Shown: in pieces, positions 17,367-24,345 of the stretch
How positions within the stretch are numbered: the stretch's first letter is position 1
Layout: every line of letters starts with the position of its first letter
Source of the DNA: a virus
DNA: 49,981 nt
IMG/VR virus record: IMGVR_UViG_3300044846_005435
Span: 1-49,981 of that record
Direction: 5' to 3' (one strand)
Program-made: the position numbers and the translations under genes
Notes under the pieces: model-generated
Database searches by the model: none
What the model was told of the DNA's origin: nothing
Seen by the model: only the letters and a program-made list of their open reading frames with translations

Positions 17367-18425
17367 ATGACATTTGTTAAAACATTTGAAGAATTTAAAA
17401 CCGTAGAAGTTACGGAAGCTCGAGATACTCCAAACATTAAGAAAATCGATCCACAATCAGGTGAGACTGCTAGATGGAGCATTGTTCTAAAGAGCGGAGA
17501 CGAGCAAACGATTAGTAATGCAAATCCAACTCAATCTCTACTTAATTACTTAGTGTTAAATGGCGAGTTTAAGACATGGTATTCAAGTAAAATAAACGGT
17601 ATCCCTGCTACTCACCTACTTGGTGTGGTTTATAGCGGTGTATCTAATAAAACTAATCTAGTTGGCAAAGAAGTTGCAAAAGCTGAAATTGCATTTATTC
17701 CATACGCTAAACAAGCAACTAGCGGACTTGATTCTAAGAAAACCAGCCCTACTGATACGTATGCTGAAGTTATGTATGATCTTTCTAAATCTCCAGCTAG
17801 AGCAACTGCTACAGTTGACGGCGCTGGCAAATTAATGGTATGGAATTCGGAAGATCTTCCTAAGATTAAGATTGAAACTCCAAAGATTGCACTAAACAAG
17901 AATGGCAGCTACAAATTATTCGATGACGTAACTCCTTCAACTATGGTAGACGCTGGAACAATTACTGCGCCGGCTGCCCAAGCTGCAACAACTACTGATA
18001 CTACAACGGTTGCTCCAACTACTAATAAAACCGCAACTACTGGTTCTACTGCAATTACTGGCATTAAAAGAACTTCTACGTTTGATCAAAAGATTCAAGA
18101 CTTACAAAAGAAAATTATTGCAAAAGGCGGACCGGCTGCCGATTCGATTAATGCAAAAGGTGGTGCCGTTGGAAAATACGGATCAGGTACAGCAAACGCG
18201 ATTGGTATCCTAGTTGGTACAAATAAAGAAGAAAATGAAATTACTGCAGACTTAGCTACAAAGATTGATGCTGCATTAAAAGATGTTACACCAGAAATGA
18301 TAGCTAAAGTTAAGGTACCAGCTGCACCTGCAGCGGGAACGTCGGCTGCTAAACCTGCAGCAGCGGCCGCTACTGCAACCGCGTTAAAAGTAAAAACAGC
18401 TAAGGGCGATCTAGATTTCAGCTAA
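17367..18425 (+). CDS. Tagged internal virion protein, Ala/Thr-rich, unknown
   Basis: This 352-residue protein starts MTFVKTFEEFKTVEVTEA. The tag pattern (aromatic helix, then VTE) predicts prohead-protease cleavage before Ala18. The middle is beta-rich, residues ~195-230 are a Thr/Ala-rich low-complexity linker, and the end is Ala/Pro-rich. No enzyme motif is seen. It sits between two other tagged proteins and probably belongs to the same late operon. Function inside the head or after injection is unknown. Confidence 0.72.
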   Translation: MTFVKTFEEFKTVEVTEARDTPNIKKIDPQSGETARWSIVLKSGDEQTISNANPTQSLLNYLVLNGEFKTWYSSKINGIPATHLLGVVYSGVSNKTNLVGKEVAKAEIAFIPYAKQATSGLDSKKTSPTDTYAEVMYDLSKSPARATATVDGAGKLMVWNSEDLPKIKIETPKIALNKNGSYKLFDDVTPSTMVDAGTITAPAAQAATTTDTTTVAPTTNKTATTGSTAITGIKRTSTFDQKIQDLQKKIIAKGGPAADSINAKGGAVGKYGSGTANAIGILVGTNKEENEITADLATKIDAALKDVTPEMIAKVKVPAAPAAGTSAAKPAAAAATATALKVKTAKGDLDFS

Positions 18426-18441
18426 AAAATAAAATCCATAT

Positions 18442-19440
18442 ATGAATATTTTAAATTACGCAAGACAATTAGAACTTGTTAACTACTCAAAAGTTAATGA
18501 GAATACATTAAACGAAGCTGATGCCGATCCAGCAAAAGCCCTAGAACAAGTAAAATCAGGTAAGGTTGCAGGATCAACGTATGCTCCTCAATGGAAGCAG
18601 GTACAGGATGCTGTAGTTAAAGGCCATGAAGCTGGTCAGGTTACCGGTACTGTAAAAGTACTTCACGATAACCAATCTGAAATGGTTACAGTTACTTGGA
18701 CCATTGCTAATGGTAAAGTTACCGTGTCTCTGGTAGCTGCGCCAGCCGCTACAATTGGTCAAAATATTAGCATTGACAAGCTTGCAACATACGATCCAAA
18801 GGGTAAAATGAATGAATTTGTTGCTGCTCTAATAACTGTATCAATTGAAAAGATTGGAACAGCTTGGACTAAGGCTCACATTGATTGGGTTACCAGTCAA
18901 ATTAATAAGTGTAAAGCATTAGGGGGTTTCTATGGAACTATTGCAAACCGTGCAACTGGTAAATTTTTAGTCGGCGATGGAGATGTTTTTACAACATGGG
19001 TAAGTCCTTTACGTGGAGGTGATCGGCCAACTCAAATAGACTCAATTTCTAAGACTAACAAAAATGCTGGATCTGCTGCAACCGATCAGCAAGTTACCAT
19101 GATTTTGCAGACAATAAACACAAAACTACAGGAGGATTTTATTGGTGAGACTGATGAAAATGCAATTCATGGACTTTTTATGCTAATTTCCCCAAAATAC
19201 ACAACTGGTCAGTTAACTAGAATGTACGAAGCAATTAGAGGAACTACTGGCGGCGTATTAAGCGATATGAGCACTCGCGGCGCAACCGACGATATTAATA
19301 CCACGTATAAGCAACCTTTCATACAATGGTGTGTTGGAGTTAGAGGAAACACTTACGAGTCTGGAATTTACACCAGATATGGATTTGATATAAATTCATA
19401 CACAGCAAGTGTAGCTGCAATCAAAACAGCTTTAGTATAA
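18442..19440 (+). CDS. Tagged internal virion protein with annexin-like helical segment
   Basis: This 332-residue protein has a longer N-terminal leader with two possible cleavage sites, KVNE (residue 22) and TLNE (residue 26), the second before ADADP. The C-terminal half (about 225-275, GETDENAIHGLFMLISPKYT and onward) resembles an annexin-type helical repeat (TDE, then Leu/Ile spacing), but the calcium loop is not convincing. No catalytic motif is assigned. Its stop codon overlaps the promoter for the bS21 gene. Confidence 0.7.
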   Translation: MNILNYARQLELVNYSKVNENTLNEADADPAKALEQVKSGKVAGSTYAPQWKQVQDAVVKGHEAGQVTGTVKVLHDNQSEMVTVTWTIANGKVTVSLVAAPAATIGQNISIDKLATYDPKGKMNEFVAALITVSIEKIGTAWTKAHIDWVTSQINKCKALGGFYGTIANRATGKFLVGDGDVFTTWVSPLRGGDRPTQIDSISKTNKNAGSAATDQQVTMILQTINTKLQEDFIGETDENAIHGLFMLISPKYTTGQLTRMYEAIRGTTGGVLSDMSTRGATDDINTTYKQPFIQWCVGVRGNTYESGIYTRYGFDINSYTASVAAIKTALV

Positions 19441-19441
19441 T
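19434..19441 (+). promoter_or_regulatory. Early promoter -10 for leaderless bS21 gene
   Basis: AGTATAAT is formed over the stop codon of the preceding gene, and TATAAT ends seven bases before the bS21 ATG. The predicted transcription start therefore falls at or next to the start codon. Confidence 0.65.
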
Positions 19442-19448
19442 ATTCACG

Positions 19449-19634
19449 ATGTTAATAGTAAACGTAAAAGACCATGGATCGTTAGACCGAGCTCTAAAGG
19501 TACTAAAAAGAAAATTTGAAAAAACTGGTACGGTTCGCGAACTTCGTGAACGTAAGGAATTTGTTAAGAAAAGTGTTAAGCGCAGAACTGACGTGCTTGA
19601 TGCAAAGTATCGTCAATCACTAAATAATGATTAA
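19449..19634 (+). CDS. rpsU: Phage-encoded ribosomal protein bS21
   Basis: This 61-residue basic protein matches bS21 over its full length. SLDRALKVLKRKFEKTGTVR (residues 11-30), then ELRERKEFVKKSVKRR, follow the Bacteroidota bS21 pattern closely. bS21 is the last small-subunit protein to join and contacts the 3' end of 16S rRNA near the anti-Shine-Dalgarno. In Bacteroidota it helps hide that sequence. The phage copy has no Shine-Dalgarno and its own -10 seven bases upstream. It overlaps the Nudix gene by eight bases. It probably replaces host bS21 on ribosomes to favour phage mRNAs (inference). Confidence 0.9.
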   Translation: MLIVNVKDHGSLDRALKVLKRKFEKTGTVRELRERKEFVKKSVKRRTDVLDAKYRQSLNND

Positions 19635-20091
19635 AACATTTTCAGATTTTATGAATGAATCAAAGTCTCATGATGCAGCTGGTATTGCAATTGTGTACGA
19701 TGGAAAAATACTCTTAGTTCATCCAGCCAACGGCAGTTGGGTCAAACCTATCATGGGAATCCCAAAAGGAGGAATTGAACCGGGCGAAGACATATTGGAA
19801 GCTGCGCTTAGAGAACTTAATGAAGAGACTGGAATCTCATTAAGTGCAGATAAATTAGACCTTGACATTCAGACAGTTCATGTATTTGACAAGAATGGCA
19901 ATCCAAAACATGCACTGCACTATTTCGTGTGCAAAATCAAAGATCTTTCAGAAATTGGGCTAGACTCGCTTGCTGTACCAAAGACTCAGCTTCAAAAGGA
20001 AGAGGTTGACTGGGCAGGTTTTGTCAATATTAAAGAAGCCTATGGCAAAGTTTCTAAAGCACAATTAATTATTTTAGATAGACTTTCCTAA
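19627..20091 (+). CDS. Nudix hydrolase with capsid-targeting-like N-terminus
   Basis: This 154-residue protein has a perfect Nudix box: Gly48, then Glu54, Arg62-Glu63, Glu66-Glu67 and Gly69 (GX5EX7REUXEEXGU). It should hydrolyse a nucleoside diphosphate linked to another moiety, using divalent metal. The substrate is unknown: capped RNA, ADP-ribose, Ap4A and dNTPs are all possible. The N-terminus MIKTFSDFMNES is the same kind of tag as on the late internal proteins, predicting cleavage before Ser12 and packaging in the head. It overlaps bS21 by eight bases, so it can also be made early. Confidence 0.9.
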   Translation: MIKTFSDFMNESKSHDAAGIAIVYDGKILLVHPANGSWVKPIMGIPKGGIEPGEDILEAALRELNEETGISLSADKLDLDIQTVHVFDKNGNPKHALHYFVCKIKDLSEIGLDSLAVPKTQLQKEEVDWAGFVNIKEAYGKVSKAQLIILDRLS

Positions 20092-20110
20092 AACCCATTA
20101 ACTATTTTGA

Positions 20111-20117
20111 GTAAAAT
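20111..20117 (+). promoter_or_regulatory. Possible early promoter -10 element
   Basis: GTAAAAT within TTGAGTAAAATTA lies 28 bases before the ATG at 20146 and is followed by an A/T-rich leader. It is a weaker match to (A/G)GTATAAT. Confidence 0.4.
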
Positions 20118-20145
20118 TATCTAAACAACAAAATTTTTACTTAAA

Positions 20146-20739
20146 ATGGAAAACTCACAAGAATTATTAACTGACACATTAGTTGAAGAAGTTATTGAAG
20201 AAACTGTAACTGAGGCAACTGAATCTCAAGACATGGAACCTGCTCAAGACATGGAACCTACTCAAGAAGAACCAGACTTTCAAGAACCTACTCAAACAAT
20301 GTCAGCTCTTGATCAATTGATCAATCGCAGAACAGGATTCTTTTCAATCACATTAGACCTAACCGATCTAAAATGGATAAAGAATGCTTGCGGTAGCAAT
20401 AAATTTACTTTCACTGGTCCAAATGAAGCTTTCATGGTAATGAATTGTTTCCTTGGTTTCTCATCAGCTATTGCTCGTTTTGAGCAAGAACAAGCTGAGA
20501 ATTCTGAATCAAACGGTTCTATTCAAGTACAGGCATCTGCAATTGAAGCAGCTGCAATCTTACTTAACAAGTACCAAAGCTCAGGCTTAGAATCAGCTCA
20601 GCGCGTTTTCAGAATTGCGGTTGCCTTAAATCAATCAGTAATGGAAATGAAACAGCTTGATCAAATTATTAACCAACTTAAGGTTGAAGAAGCTAAACAA
20701 GCAGAGCTTGCAAAAGAAGCAGTAGTTAACCCTAGCTAA
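20146..20739 (+). CDS. Acidic-leader protein of unknown function
   Basis: This 197-residue protein has a disordered, Glu/Gln-rich first 50 residues with a repeated QDMEP(A/T)Q unit. A folded helical body follows, rich in Ala and Gln (QASAIEAAAILLNKYQSSGL near 127-146). No signal or membrane segment. It has its own promoter and a strong terminator, so it is a separate unit between the tagged late genes and the replication genes. Family not recognised. Confidence 0.72.
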   Translation: MENSQELLTDTLVEEVIEETVTEATESQDMEPAQDMEPTQEEPDFQEPTQTMSALDQLINRRTGFFSITLDLTDLKWIKNACGSNKFTFTGPNEAFMVMNCFLGFSSAIARFEQEQAENSESNGSIQVQASAIEAAAILLNKYQSSGLESAQRVFRIAVALNQSVMEMKQLDQIINQLKVEEAKQAELAKEAVVNPS

Positions 20740-20760
20740 TTAAATACCAAATTATTTCTA

Positions 20761-20784
20761 AAAGCCGCGTCAGCGGCTTTTTTT
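20761..20784 (+). terminator. Rho-independent terminator
   Basis: The stem AAAGCCGC / GCGGCTTT has a GTCA loop and is followed by a T run. It ends the 20146-20739 unit immediately before the ligase promoter. Confidence 0.88.
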
Positions 20785-20788
20785 GTTT

Positions 20789-20796
20789 AGTATAAT
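20789..20796 (+). promoter_or_regulatory. Early promoter -10 (leaderless ligase)
   Basis: AGTATAAT ends exactly six bases before the ligase ATG at 20803. Its upstream half abuts the terminator T-tract. A transcript would start at or beside the start codon. Confidence 0.65.
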
Positions 20797-20802
20797 AACC
20801 GT

Positions 20803-22092
20803 ATGACAAACCAAGATTTTAAAGCAGTTGCACAATTCATTGAAGAAATGAAAGCAACTTCTTCAACTAATGATAAAAAGGAGATACTTAAAAAATATGA
20901 TACCCCGGTATTACGCAAGCTATTTGAATATGTATACTCTCCATTCAAGCAGTATTATGTTACTTCGGATAATCTAAAGAAGCGTCAGGATCTAAGTTTC
21001 GATAGTTACGATGACTTGTTTCAATTACTTGATGATCTGAATGAACGCTGTATCACAGGTCACAATGCAATACAGGTGGTTAATGGTTTTATTGCCAAGA
21101 ATCAAGAGTTCGCAGATGTGATCTATGATGTGATAGACCGTAACTTAAAGACCAGAGCAACCACTACCTTAATTAATTCAGTAATGCCGGGTACGGTGCC
21201 CACCTTTGATGTTGCCCTAGCTGAGAAGTTTGACGGTAATGAGAAAAAGGTAAACTTTGACTCTGGTGAATGGTGGGCCAGTCGTAAGCTTGATGGAGTT
21301 AGATGTATTACAATAATTGACGAGCACGGAGAACCTAAGTTCTATTCCAGAGCAGGTAATGAGTTCTTAACTCTTTCTGTGTTGGCTGACGATATTAAAC
21401 GCCTTGGCTTAAGGAATAAGATTTTAGATGGCGAAGTTTGTATTATGAAAGATGGCGGTCTTGAAGATTTTCAAGGTATCATCAAGGAAATCGGCCGTAA
21501 AGAGCATGTCATTCAGTCTCCGAAATATTACATATTTGACTTCTTGGAAATGTCTGAATTTAATAATAAAGCAGGAGACGTTTCACTATCTGCTCGATTA
21601 ATTATTTTAAATGCAATTGTTACTGGTCTAAACTATGCGGAACCATTACCTCAATTTCAAATAAAATCTCGAGAAGAATTTGAAAAGATTGCAGCTGATG
21701 CAACTGAAATGGGATACGAAGGAATTATGATACGTAAGGATGTTGGTTATGAGGGCAAGCGCTCAAAGAGCCTACTTAAGGTTAAAAAGATGCATGATGC
21801 CGAATATGTAGTAATTGATCTTGAATCTGATGTAAACAGAATTATTGAAATGGGTCGTGAGGTTGAAGAGTTAATGTTAAAAGCAGTAATTGTTGAACAC
21901 AAAGGCAATACAGTTAGAGTTGGATCGGGTTTTAATCTAGAACAAAGAAGGTTCTATCATCAAAACCCAAATGAAATTTTAGGTAAAACAATAACTGTTC
22001 AGTTCTTTGAAGAGACTACTGACCAACATGGAGAACACTCATTGAGATTTCCAGTATTCAAAGCAATTCACGGACAAAAAAGAGAATTTTAA
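20803..22092 (+). CDS. ATP-dependent DNA ligase
   Basis: This 429-residue protein has the nucleotidyltransferase motif I KLDGVR with catalytic Lys162, which becomes adenylated. DGEVCI (motif III) is near residue 210, EGIMIRKD (motif IV) near 306, and LLKVKK (motif V) near 324. A C-terminal OB-fold follows. It seals nicks in phage DNA and probably fills the role of T4 gp30. The N-terminal ~120 residues are an accessory DNA-binding region. It heads a run of DNA-metabolism genes and appears to be translated from a leaderless mRNA. Confidence 0.93.
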   Translation: MTNQDFKAVAQFIEEMKATSSTNDKKEILKKYDTPVLRKLFEYVYSPFKQYYVTSDNLKKRQDLSFDSYDDLFQLLDDLNERCITGHNAIQVVNGFIAKNQEFADVIYDVIDRNLKTRATTTLINSVMPGTVPTFDVALAEKFDGNEKKVNFDSGEWWASRKLDGVRCITIIDEHGEPKFYSRAGNEFLTLSVLADDIKRLGLRNKILDGEVCIMKDGGLEDFQGIIKEIGRKEHVIQSPKYYIFDFLEMSEFNNKAGDVSLSARLIILNAIVTGLNYAEPLPQFQIKSREEFEKIAADATEMGYEGIMIRKDVGYEGKRSKSLLKVKKMHDAEYVVIDLESDVNRIIEMGREVEELMLKAVIVEHKGNTVRVGSGFNLEQRRFYHQNPNEILGKTITVQFFEETTDQHGEHSLRFPVFKAIHGQKREF

Positions 22093-22098
22093 TTAGAT

Positions 22099-22578
22099 AT
22101 GCATAAAAGAATAATTCTAGTTGGCAGAGCAGCCAGTGGTAAGGACTACATTCGCAAGAAATTTGAAGCACGTGGCTTTAGATATGCAGTTAGTTACACA
22201 ACTCGTCCTCCCAGAGAAGGCGAAATAGATGGAGTTGATTACCTTTTCATTTCACAGGCAGAGGCCCAAGCAATGATTAAGAATGATGAGTTCTATGAGT
22301 ACGTTGAATTCAATGGATGGATTTACGGAACTTCAAGAGATCAATTTGATGATGATCATGTGTTCATTATGACTCCTACTGGCCTTGCACATTTGGACGA
22401 GGACTCACGTAAAAAATCATTTGTCATCTTTATTGATATTGCTGAAGAGATTAGACGCGAGCGTATGGCTCTGCGTAACATGCCCGGCGATTCAGTAGAC
22501 AGACGAATTGAAGCTGACCGACTTGATTTTGAGAATTTTACAAACTACGATATAAAAATAACAAACCCAGACTTTTAA
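22099..22578 (+). CDS. Guanylate kinase-like nucleoside monophosphate kinase
   Basis: This 159-residue protein has the P-loop GRAASGKD (residues 8-15), then YAVSYTTRPPREGEIDGVDY (about 29-48), the conserved GMP-binding segment of guanylate kinases. EFNGWIYGTS (about 72-81) is the following substrate-site element. It should phosphorylate GMP/dGMP for phage DNA synthesis. It is shorter than host guanylate kinases (about 190-205 residues), mainly in the C-terminal lid. It lies seven bases after the ligase gene. Confidence 0.87.
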   Translation: MHKRIILVGRAASGKDYIRKKFEARGFRYAVSYTTRPPREGEIDGVDYLFISQAEAQAMIKNDEFYEYVEFNGWIYGTSRDQFDDDHVFIMTPTGLAHLDEDSRKKSFVIFIDIAEEIRRERMALRNMPGDSVDRRIEADRLDFENFTNYDIKITNPDF

Positions 22579-22581
22579 TAT

Positions 22582-23007
22582 ATGGCATTTGAACTAACAG
22601 GGATAATCATTGAAGTATTTCCCGCACAAACATTTAACAAAGGCTTTCGAAAAAGAGAGTTCGTAATCGAATGTGGAGATAAGTATCCACAGAAAATAGT
22701 ATTTGGACTTGTTCAGGACAAGTGCGATATGATTGACTCATACGGAGTTGGCGATACAGTAAGCGTATCATTTGACGTAAAGGGTAGAGACTGGACAGAC
22801 AAGTCAGGTCAAACCAAGTATTTCAATACATTGGAAGCTTTCCGACTTAGTGGTCAACAACGAGCAAATATCAGCAAGGCAGCCGAGTCAAACGAAGACG
22901 AGGATGATGATATTTTTCGCAGCTTAGGCCTTGACACTGGTCCTAAAAAATCGACAACCGTTGCTAAGAGCGATTGGTCTGACGATGATTTACCTTTTGA
23001 CCTATAA
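22582..23007 (+). CDS. DUF3127 OB-fold protein, probable ssDNA-binding protein
   Basis: This 141-residue protein has an N-terminal OB-fold-like domain of the DUF3127 type, found mostly in Bacteroidota (FRKREFVIECGDKYPQKIVF near residues 22-41). An acidic disordered linker follows, and it ends DDDLPFDL, which resembles the acidic SSB C-terminal tip (DDDIPF) that recruits replication proteins. I infer the phage single-stranded DNA-binding protein, taking the place of T4 gp32. The neighbours are DNA ligase, guanylate kinase and an exonuclease. Confidence 0.75.
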   Translation: MAFELTGIIIEVFPAQTFNKGFRKREFVIECGDKYPQKIVFGLVQDKCDMIDSYGVGDTVSVSFDVKGRDWTDKSGQTKYFNTLEAFRLSGQQRANISKAAESNEDEDDDIFRSLGLDTGPKKSTTVAKSDWSDDDLPFDL

Positions 23008-23030
23008 CATTAAAATAACCAAAGGAACTA

Positions 23031-23660
23031 ATGAAATATGTATCTATCGATATTGAAACAACTGGGCTAGATCCAGAAAGCTGTCAAATTTTGCAAATCG
23101 GTGCAGTAATTGAAGACACTAATTACCCGGTAAGTTTAGAAGAACTTCCAAAATTCCAGTGTATTGTTGAACATGACAGATACACCGGCCAGCCAACTGC
23201 TCTAAAAATGAATTCTTGGATTTTTGAAATTCTGTCAAAGATGGAAGGCTTAAATAAGGAAGACCGTATTGCGTATCGTAAGCAGCACAATATTCTACCA
23301 GTAAATCTAGTAGCTAGATCTTTTGCAATGTGGTTATCAAGTAATGCGGTCTATGCAGACGAAGGGTCAACCGTAATTAAAATAAATGCGGCCGGTAAGA
23401 ATTTCGCAAGCTTTGATAAAGTCTTTTTGCAGAAATTACCAAGCTGGGGTTCTCAAATTCAAATGAGACAAAGAATTTTAGATCCAGCAATTTTACTAAT
23501 GGACTGGAAGAATGACGAGTCTTTACCTAATTTGCAGAAGTGTATGGATCGCTGTAAAATTAAAGGTGAAGTAACTCATGATGCTCTACAAGATGCAATT
23601 GATGTAGTTCAGGTACTTCGAGTAGTTACTGGTAATTACAATTTTGTAACTTGGATATAA
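23031..23660 (+). CDS. DnaQ-like 3'-5' exonuclease
   Basis: This 209-residue DEDD-family nuclease has Exo I SIDIETTGLDP with Asp7 and Glu9, a central AAGKNFASFDKVFL (about 119-132) for Exo II, and Exo III HDALQDAID near 185-193. It acts alone, without a polymerase domain, so it could proofread, trim RNA (oligoribonuclease-like) or degrade host DNA. A rare Shine-Dalgarno-like AAAGGA lies before its start. Its stop codon falls within the attC-like inverted repeat described separately. Confidence 0.87.
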   Translation: MKYVSIDIETTGLDPESCQILQIGAVIEDTNYPVSLEELPKFQCIVEHDRYTGQPTALKMNSWIFEILSKMEGLNKEDRIAYRKQHNILPVNLVARSFAMWLSSNAVYADEGSTVIKINAAGKNFASFDKVFLQKLPSWGSQIQMRQRILDPAILLMDWKNDESLPNLQKCMDRCKIKGEVTHDALQDAIDVVQVLRVVTGNYNFVTWI

Positions 23661-23748
23661 CGGTTTCGTGTATATTTCAGGTTTGCTTATAGAACCTTTA
23701 AATTATACACAAATGCTGATGCAAACTTGAATATACACGTTGTTATGC
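23655..23748 (+). repeat. attC-like imperfect hairpin
   Basis: Two arms, 23667-23686 and 23721-23739, pair over 19 bp with one bulged base and one G-T pair. Outer boxes ATATAAC (23655-23661) and GTTATGC (23742-23748) pair too, separated from the arms by unpaired spacers of unequal length. This is the architecture of integron attC recombination sites. Each outer box departs from RYYYAAC/GTTRRRY at one and the same position, so the assignment is tentative. A plain transcription-terminating or protein-binding hairpin is the alternative. Confidence 0.5.
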
Positions 23749-24051
23749 TCTCGTTTTGCGTGGGTGGTATTAACGAAATTATTAAATTAAAATAAACAAA
23801 AATGGAATTTGAAGGACAAGTAACAGACGTAAAATTGGTTATAGATACAAAGCCAAGAGTTTATGTAAAATGGACAAATAACGAAGAAGGTAGAGATAAA
23901 AATGATTGCTACGAAAGAGTGGATATTGTTGGAACGATTATTTACATAAACACTTACAATAGAAATTCATCTGTTATTAAAGGACATCCATTTTGGGATA
24001 AACTCGAAACTATGTATAACGGTGCGTTGGCAAAGCAAAATGGAGCATAAC
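23742..24051 (+). mobile_element. Inverted-repeat-bounded insert carrying one small gene
   Basis: GTTATGCTCTCGTTTTGC at 23742-23759 is the inverted counterpart of GCAAAATGGAGCATAAC at 24035-24051 (one base shorter, two or three differences). They bracket exactly the 82-residue gene at 23802-24050, whose stop codon lies in the right repeat. The left repeat abuts the attC-like hairpin. I infer a small mobile cassette, either integron-type or a tiny element mobilised in trans. No transposase or integrase is present in the window. Confidence 0.45.
23802..24050 (+). CDS. Unknown small protein in a probable mobile cassette
   Basis: This 82-residue soluble, beta-rich protein (MEFEGQVTDVKLVIDTKPRV at the start) is preceded by an A-rich leader. 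It has no recognised domain. Position between inverted repeats, and a style that differs from its neighbours, suggest it was acquired with the surrounding 310-bp insert. Small cassette proteins are often toxins, antitoxins or accessory factors, but nothing here proves such a role. Confidence 0.65.
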   Translation: MEFEGQVTDVKLVIDTKPRVYVKWTNNEEGRDKNDCYERVDIVGTIIYINTYNRNSSVIKGHPFWDKLETMYNGALAKQNGA

Positions 24052-24060
24052 TATCAACCA

Positions 24061-24333
24061 ATGATAAAACTTAAAGAAGCAGCAGTCCTATTTGGGATTC
24101 AATTAATACTCTATGGATTACTATGTATTAATTTTAGAGCAGTATCAGAAGCTCACTATAACTTGGCAGCAGTCAGTGATTTTACGATTGCTTCTTTAAA
24201 TTTCTTTGTGATTCGTAAGATTGCAAAGAGCGAGGACTCTCTACACCAATGGTTGGGTTATGTTGCTGGATCAGTAGCAGGTTCGTATCTAGGTATTTGG
24301 CTATCAGTTCAGCTTGTAAATCTGACCTTTTAG
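24061..24333 (+). CDS. Small membrane protein
   Basis: This 90-residue protein has probable membrane helices around residues 6-23 (AVLFGIQLILYGLLCINF), 32-45 and 67-86 (YVAGSVAGSYLGIWLSVQL), with a short basic loop. The ATG at 24061 is preferred. Upstream in-frame starts at 24022 and 24046 would add residues that overlap the inserted cassette. No family recognised. An inner-membrane location is inferred. Confidence 0.65.
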   Translation: MIKLKEAAVLFGIQLILYGLLCINFRAVSEAHYNLAAVSDFTIASLNFFVIRKIAKSEDSLHQWLGYVAGSVAGSYLGIWLSVQLVNLTF

Positions 24334-24339
24334 TATATT
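24332..24339 (+). promoter_or_regulatory. Early promoter -10 (leaderless UvdE gene)
   Basis: AGTATATT ends six bases before the ATG at 24346, the same spacing as before the ligase, CAP and 27470 genes. It overlaps the preceding stop codon. Confidence 0.55.
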
Positions 24340-24345
24340 AATACT

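Noticed and set aside
24022-24060. Earlier starts for the membrane protein at 24061
   Set aside because: They fall within the end of the inserted cassette, and the added residues are not hydrophobic or conserved-looking.
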